Source: Tannerella sp.
GTDB lineage: Bacteria > Bacteroidota > Bacteroidia > Bacteroidales > Tannerellaceae
Direction of reading: 5' to 3'
Assembly (NCBI GenBank): GCA_031267935.1
Contig: JAIRYD010000133.1
Span: forward strand, 1-32,482
DNA length: 32,482 bases
Shown here: one piece after another, positions 30,007 through 32,482 of the stretch
Position numbering within the stretch: the first letter of the stretch is position 1
Layout of the letters: every line of letters starts with the position of its first letter
Notes under the pieces: model-generated
What the model was told of the DNA's origin: nothing
Database searches by the model: none
What the model saw: only the letters and a program-made list of their open reading frames with translations
Program-made: the position numbers and the translations under genes

Positions 30007-31434
30007 TCAAAGTCCTCCCAATTCCGTATCAGATTCCACCAGCGTCCAGGGCTGAATGAGCACATCTACCGTAATCAGCGTGATTGTTCCCAGCGGATTT
30101 TCCGGATCCGGCGGTTCCGGATTAGAATAACCTAACGCATTGAATTTCGTAATTCTCGAATCATAGTAAAAATTTCGGACAGCCGCATAAGGCGCCGAAT
30201 ATTCCGTCTTCGGGTCCAGATATACCAGATAATAGCAATATCCGTCTTTATAATTGCCGAGGTATGAGGCGCTCGGTGTAGCAGTGCCCCATGCGCTTCC
30301 GATCGCGGCATTGGTGAAATACAGATATTCGCCTCCGGCCGTAATATATACGTACAGATCATTCTGCACAACCGTATTCGCAGGTCGCGTAAGCGAATCC
30401 GTCTGTCCGGGCGTAAATGCCGTAACGATCTGGTCGGGACGGAATTTGGCTCGTATGGAAACATACGACATCAAACCCTGCAGGTACGGCACGTCGCTGG
30501 TATTCTCTACGGTGTATTTCGAAACTCTACTGGCGACTGCTGTTCCATCGTCATCCGCATCTGCGTATGCGGCGGAAATGATGGAAGTATTAGTACCGAA
30601 ATCATGTACGAAATCGGCGCCATAGGTCGAATAGTTACTGTCATAATTCGGGTCTTCGATGATTCCGGAAGTAACTTTTTGCAAAGGATAGAGTTTCGTG
30701 TTTACATTACCCATACAGAACGTCAAGTCTCCCGTAGCCGTAGTCAGGAATGTGGCGCCCGATGCCGTATTGTTCGGCGAGGTAGACAGGGTCGGAGCCT
30801 TGCGAACCGTCGCTTTAGCTGCCAGACGTGCTACCGTAATCGTAAATTCATTCTCGTGAGTGGTCCGGGGATCCACCACGCCGGCGGCAATCGTAAATGT
30901 GGTATTGGCCGCCGTATTGACGCTGAACATGGCAAAACCGTCCGTAGCATCAGAAATGGCATTTCTCAGTGCGAGACCGGTAGCCGAATAAACGCCCTGC
31001 ACCCCTCCACTGCCTTCGATCACGGCTTTAGCCGCTGCCGGCAGGTTGATACCCACATAGATTCGCTTCGTTCCGCTCAACACTTCAATCGAGTTTTTCA
31101 TTACATATTTGTTGTCGTCTACCAAGTCAAAATCAGCGGGATATGCCAATGACACATGCTTTTCGAGCGTTCCGCCATACACATACACATCTACAGTCTT
31201 CACGACCACTTCAGTCGCTTTTGCATTCGGGTCTGCTGCATAAGTAGTTACCTTCGGAATGGTAATCGACATCTTCGTCGGTTCTCCCTCTACGCCCGAA
31301 ACAGGGTCTATCCCGTCACTGGTCGTAGTCGTACAGCTTGTGAAACACAAGCCGGTTGCGGCAAAAGCCGCGAAAAGTCCGAGTGCAATCATTCGGCCTT
31401 TTCCAATTCTCTTTTTTCCATCTGTTTTTTTCAT
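30007..31434 (-). CDS. Mfa1-family fimbrillin lipoprotein (major-subunit candidate)
   Basis: Lipobox GLCFTSC; VTTYAADPNAKATEVVVKTVDVYVYGG; RIYVGINLPAAAKAVIEG; C-terminal GTITLITVDVLIQPWTLVESDTEL typical of Mfa1-like fimbrillins; first gene of the locus. Confidence 0.87.
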   Translation of the reverse strand: MKKTDGKKRIGKGRMIALGLFAAFAATGLCFTSCTTTTSDGIDPVSGVEGEPTKMSITIPKVTTYAADPNAKATEVVVKTVDVYVYGGTLEKHVSLAYPADFDLVDDNKYVMKNSIEVLSGTKRIYVGINLPAAAKAVIEGSGGVQGVYSATGLALRNAISDATDGFAMFSVNTAANTTFTIAAGVVDPRTTHENEFTITVARLAAKATVRKAPTLSTSPNNTASGATFLTTATGDLTFCMGNVNTKLYPLQKVTSGIIEDPNYDSNYSTYGADFVHDFGTNTSIISAAYADADDDGTAVASRVSKYTVENTSDVPYLQGLMSYVSIRAKFRPDQIVTAFTPGQTDSLTRPANTVVQNDLYVYITAGGEYLYFTNAAIGSAWGTATPSASYLGNYKDGYCYYLVYLDPKTEYSAPYAAVRNFYYDSRITKFNALGYSNPEPPDPENPLGTITLITVDVLIQPWTLVESDTELGGL

Positions 31435-31635
31435 CTCAGTTTTAATCTAAATTCAAAATATTAATATTACGTTGCTTTTTTATTTGGTTGAATTATAATT
31501 CATAAAAACCTTTTTAATGCATCCTTTTTTTATTTTTTTCAAATTATTCTCCAACCGTTTCAGTTAAATCGGTGCAAAGTTGGGCGTTTTTTAATAAATA
31601 TCTTTTCCTTATCAACCTTTTTTATTCGTAATTCT

Positions 31636-31670
31636 CGCGAAAATTTCGCGCAGGTCAAAAAAAATTCGCG
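31636..31670. promoter_or_regulatory. Operator-like palindrome CGCGAAA-A-TTTCGCG plus extra TTCGCG half-site beside the fimbrillin promoter
   Basis: cgcgaaaatttcgcg at 31636-31650 and ttcgcg at 31665-31670, immediately next to the -7-like box at 31675-31682. Confidence 0.5.
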
Positions 31671-31674
31671 ATAA

Positions 31675-31682
31675 CAAAAGTA
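31675..31682 (-). promoter_or_regulatory. Bacteroidetes -7-like box (TACTTTTG, minus), candidate fimbrillin promoter with a long (~230 nt) leader
   Basis: caaaagta on + strand; no other CAAAnnTA was found by eye between here and ATG 31434. Confidence 0.5.
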
Positions 31683-32088
31683 AATTCAGCATTTTATAGG
31701 ATTCTATAACTAAAAAAATATTGATTTTATTAAAAGAAAATATGTATGCCGTTGAATATCAGAGATTTTTTTCGAATGATATTCCGGCCGGGAGCATGCT
31801 GCTAATAAATATAATGACAATTATCGGATAAATAATGCGGGCGTTTCAAAGTGGATATTTCTTATAATTAGCTCAAAAAGATTGTAAAAAGGGACTCCCC
31901 GGACATCGAAAACGGGAAAAAAAGGAAGATAAATGAAAAATTAGCGAATGAACAAATGCGAGGGCCGGCGAATTTTAACACTTCTTTTTGTTGTTTCGGG
32001 ACTTCATCGGATGCAGAGACAGACCTGCGTGTCTGCCCGTTCGCAAGCCTTGAATCCGGCGTTTTTAGAGATTCCAGGAAATATATCC

Positions 32089-32163
32089 GGGTTTTGTGAA
32101 CGATGAACTGTGAATCCGTTCATCGTTCATCGTTTATCGTTAAACTCACAGCCCGCGTGAAGT
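32089..32163 (-). repeat. Dispersed palindromic repeat copy 2 (inverted relative to 8959-9052), with AACGATG-type heptamers
   Basis: gggttttgtgaacgatgaactgtgaatccgttcatcgttcatcgtttatcgttaaactcacagcccgcgtgaagt; perfect arms gaacgatgaac / gttcatcgttc. Confidence 0.8.
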
Positions 32164-32214
32164 CAGGGCAACCGCACGGGCGTTGGATCTTTCAGGCTTG
32201 AAAAGCCGGATTTC

Positions 32215-32380
32215 CATAACCGCAGGTAAGCGCAGCGCAGCCTGCGGCAGAGACATGACTCTCCGTGTCCCCCTGCCTGAAAGGCAGGACAGCGCGTGTA
32301 ATCCAAATCCTGCCTTTCAGGCAGCGAACCGGCGGCTGACATACCTTCCGCAGGCTGCGCTGCGCTTACCTGCGGTTATG
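32215..32380. repeat. 166-bp element with perfect 33-bp terminal inverted repeats and an internal 17-bp inverted repeat
   Basis: cataaccgcaggtaagcgcagcgcagcctgcgg (32215-32247) and its exact reverse complement (32348-32380); internal ctgcctgaaaggcagga (32273-32289) / tcctgcctttcaggcag (32308-32324). Confidence 0.95.
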
Positions 32381-32482
32381 AAAATAACGCCCTTCGGGCG
32401 TGCCGTCTTGCCGGTGTCCGGTGCAGTGGATGCGTAACATGAGTTATCAGATTGAAGACCACAATACAGATACTGTAACTTT

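Noticed and set aside
29829-30065. 78-aa minus-strand ORF in the fimbrillin/anchor gap
   Set aside because: Overlaps the end of the fimbrillin gene and covers hairpins; composition suggests a non-coding repeat.
32183-32437. 84-aa plus-strand ORF at the right edge
   Set aside because: Lies across the 166-bp inverted-repeat element; translation reflects the palindrome rather than a protein family.

Overview
The window looks like Bacteroidales chromosomal DNA, judging by TAnnTTTG-type -7 boxes, the gene content and the fimbrillin families. The left part is mostly housekeeping: an Rpn/PD-(D/E)XK-type nuclease tail cut by the window edge, serC-serA-DUF1015 (minus), dxs-trkA-trkH (plus), a repeat-rich intergenic island (~8.95-9.6 kb), an ABC-F ATPase (plus), then rny, a zapA-like gene, a small coiled-coil gene and a DUF2582-type winged-helix gene (all minus). 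The right part (~14.4-31.4 kb, all minus) is a type V (Mfa/Fim-like) fimbrial locus. In transcription order it encodes: a fimbrillin lipoprotein (major-subunit candidate), an Mfa2/FimB-like anchor, a fimbrillin-like accessory lipoprotein with a BACON-like tail, a fimbrillin-like FISUMP-domain lipoprotein, a 1569-aa FG-GAP/VCBS-repeat protein with a T9SS-like C-terminal tail, a clostripain-like (C11) protease lipoprotein, an AraC-family regulator, DUF3575 and OmpA-like DUF3868 proteins, and a DUF5106/thioredoxin-like lipoprotein. The most interesting points are the combined pilus + T9SS adhesin + C11 protease locus, a possible terminator between major and anchor subunits, shared motifs near the locus promoters, an ABC-F protein whose degenerate motifs all fall in one composite ATP site, and several palindromic or tandem repeat elements. 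No tRNA, rRNA or CRISPR array was recognised. Family assignments are from reading the translations only; no database search was run.
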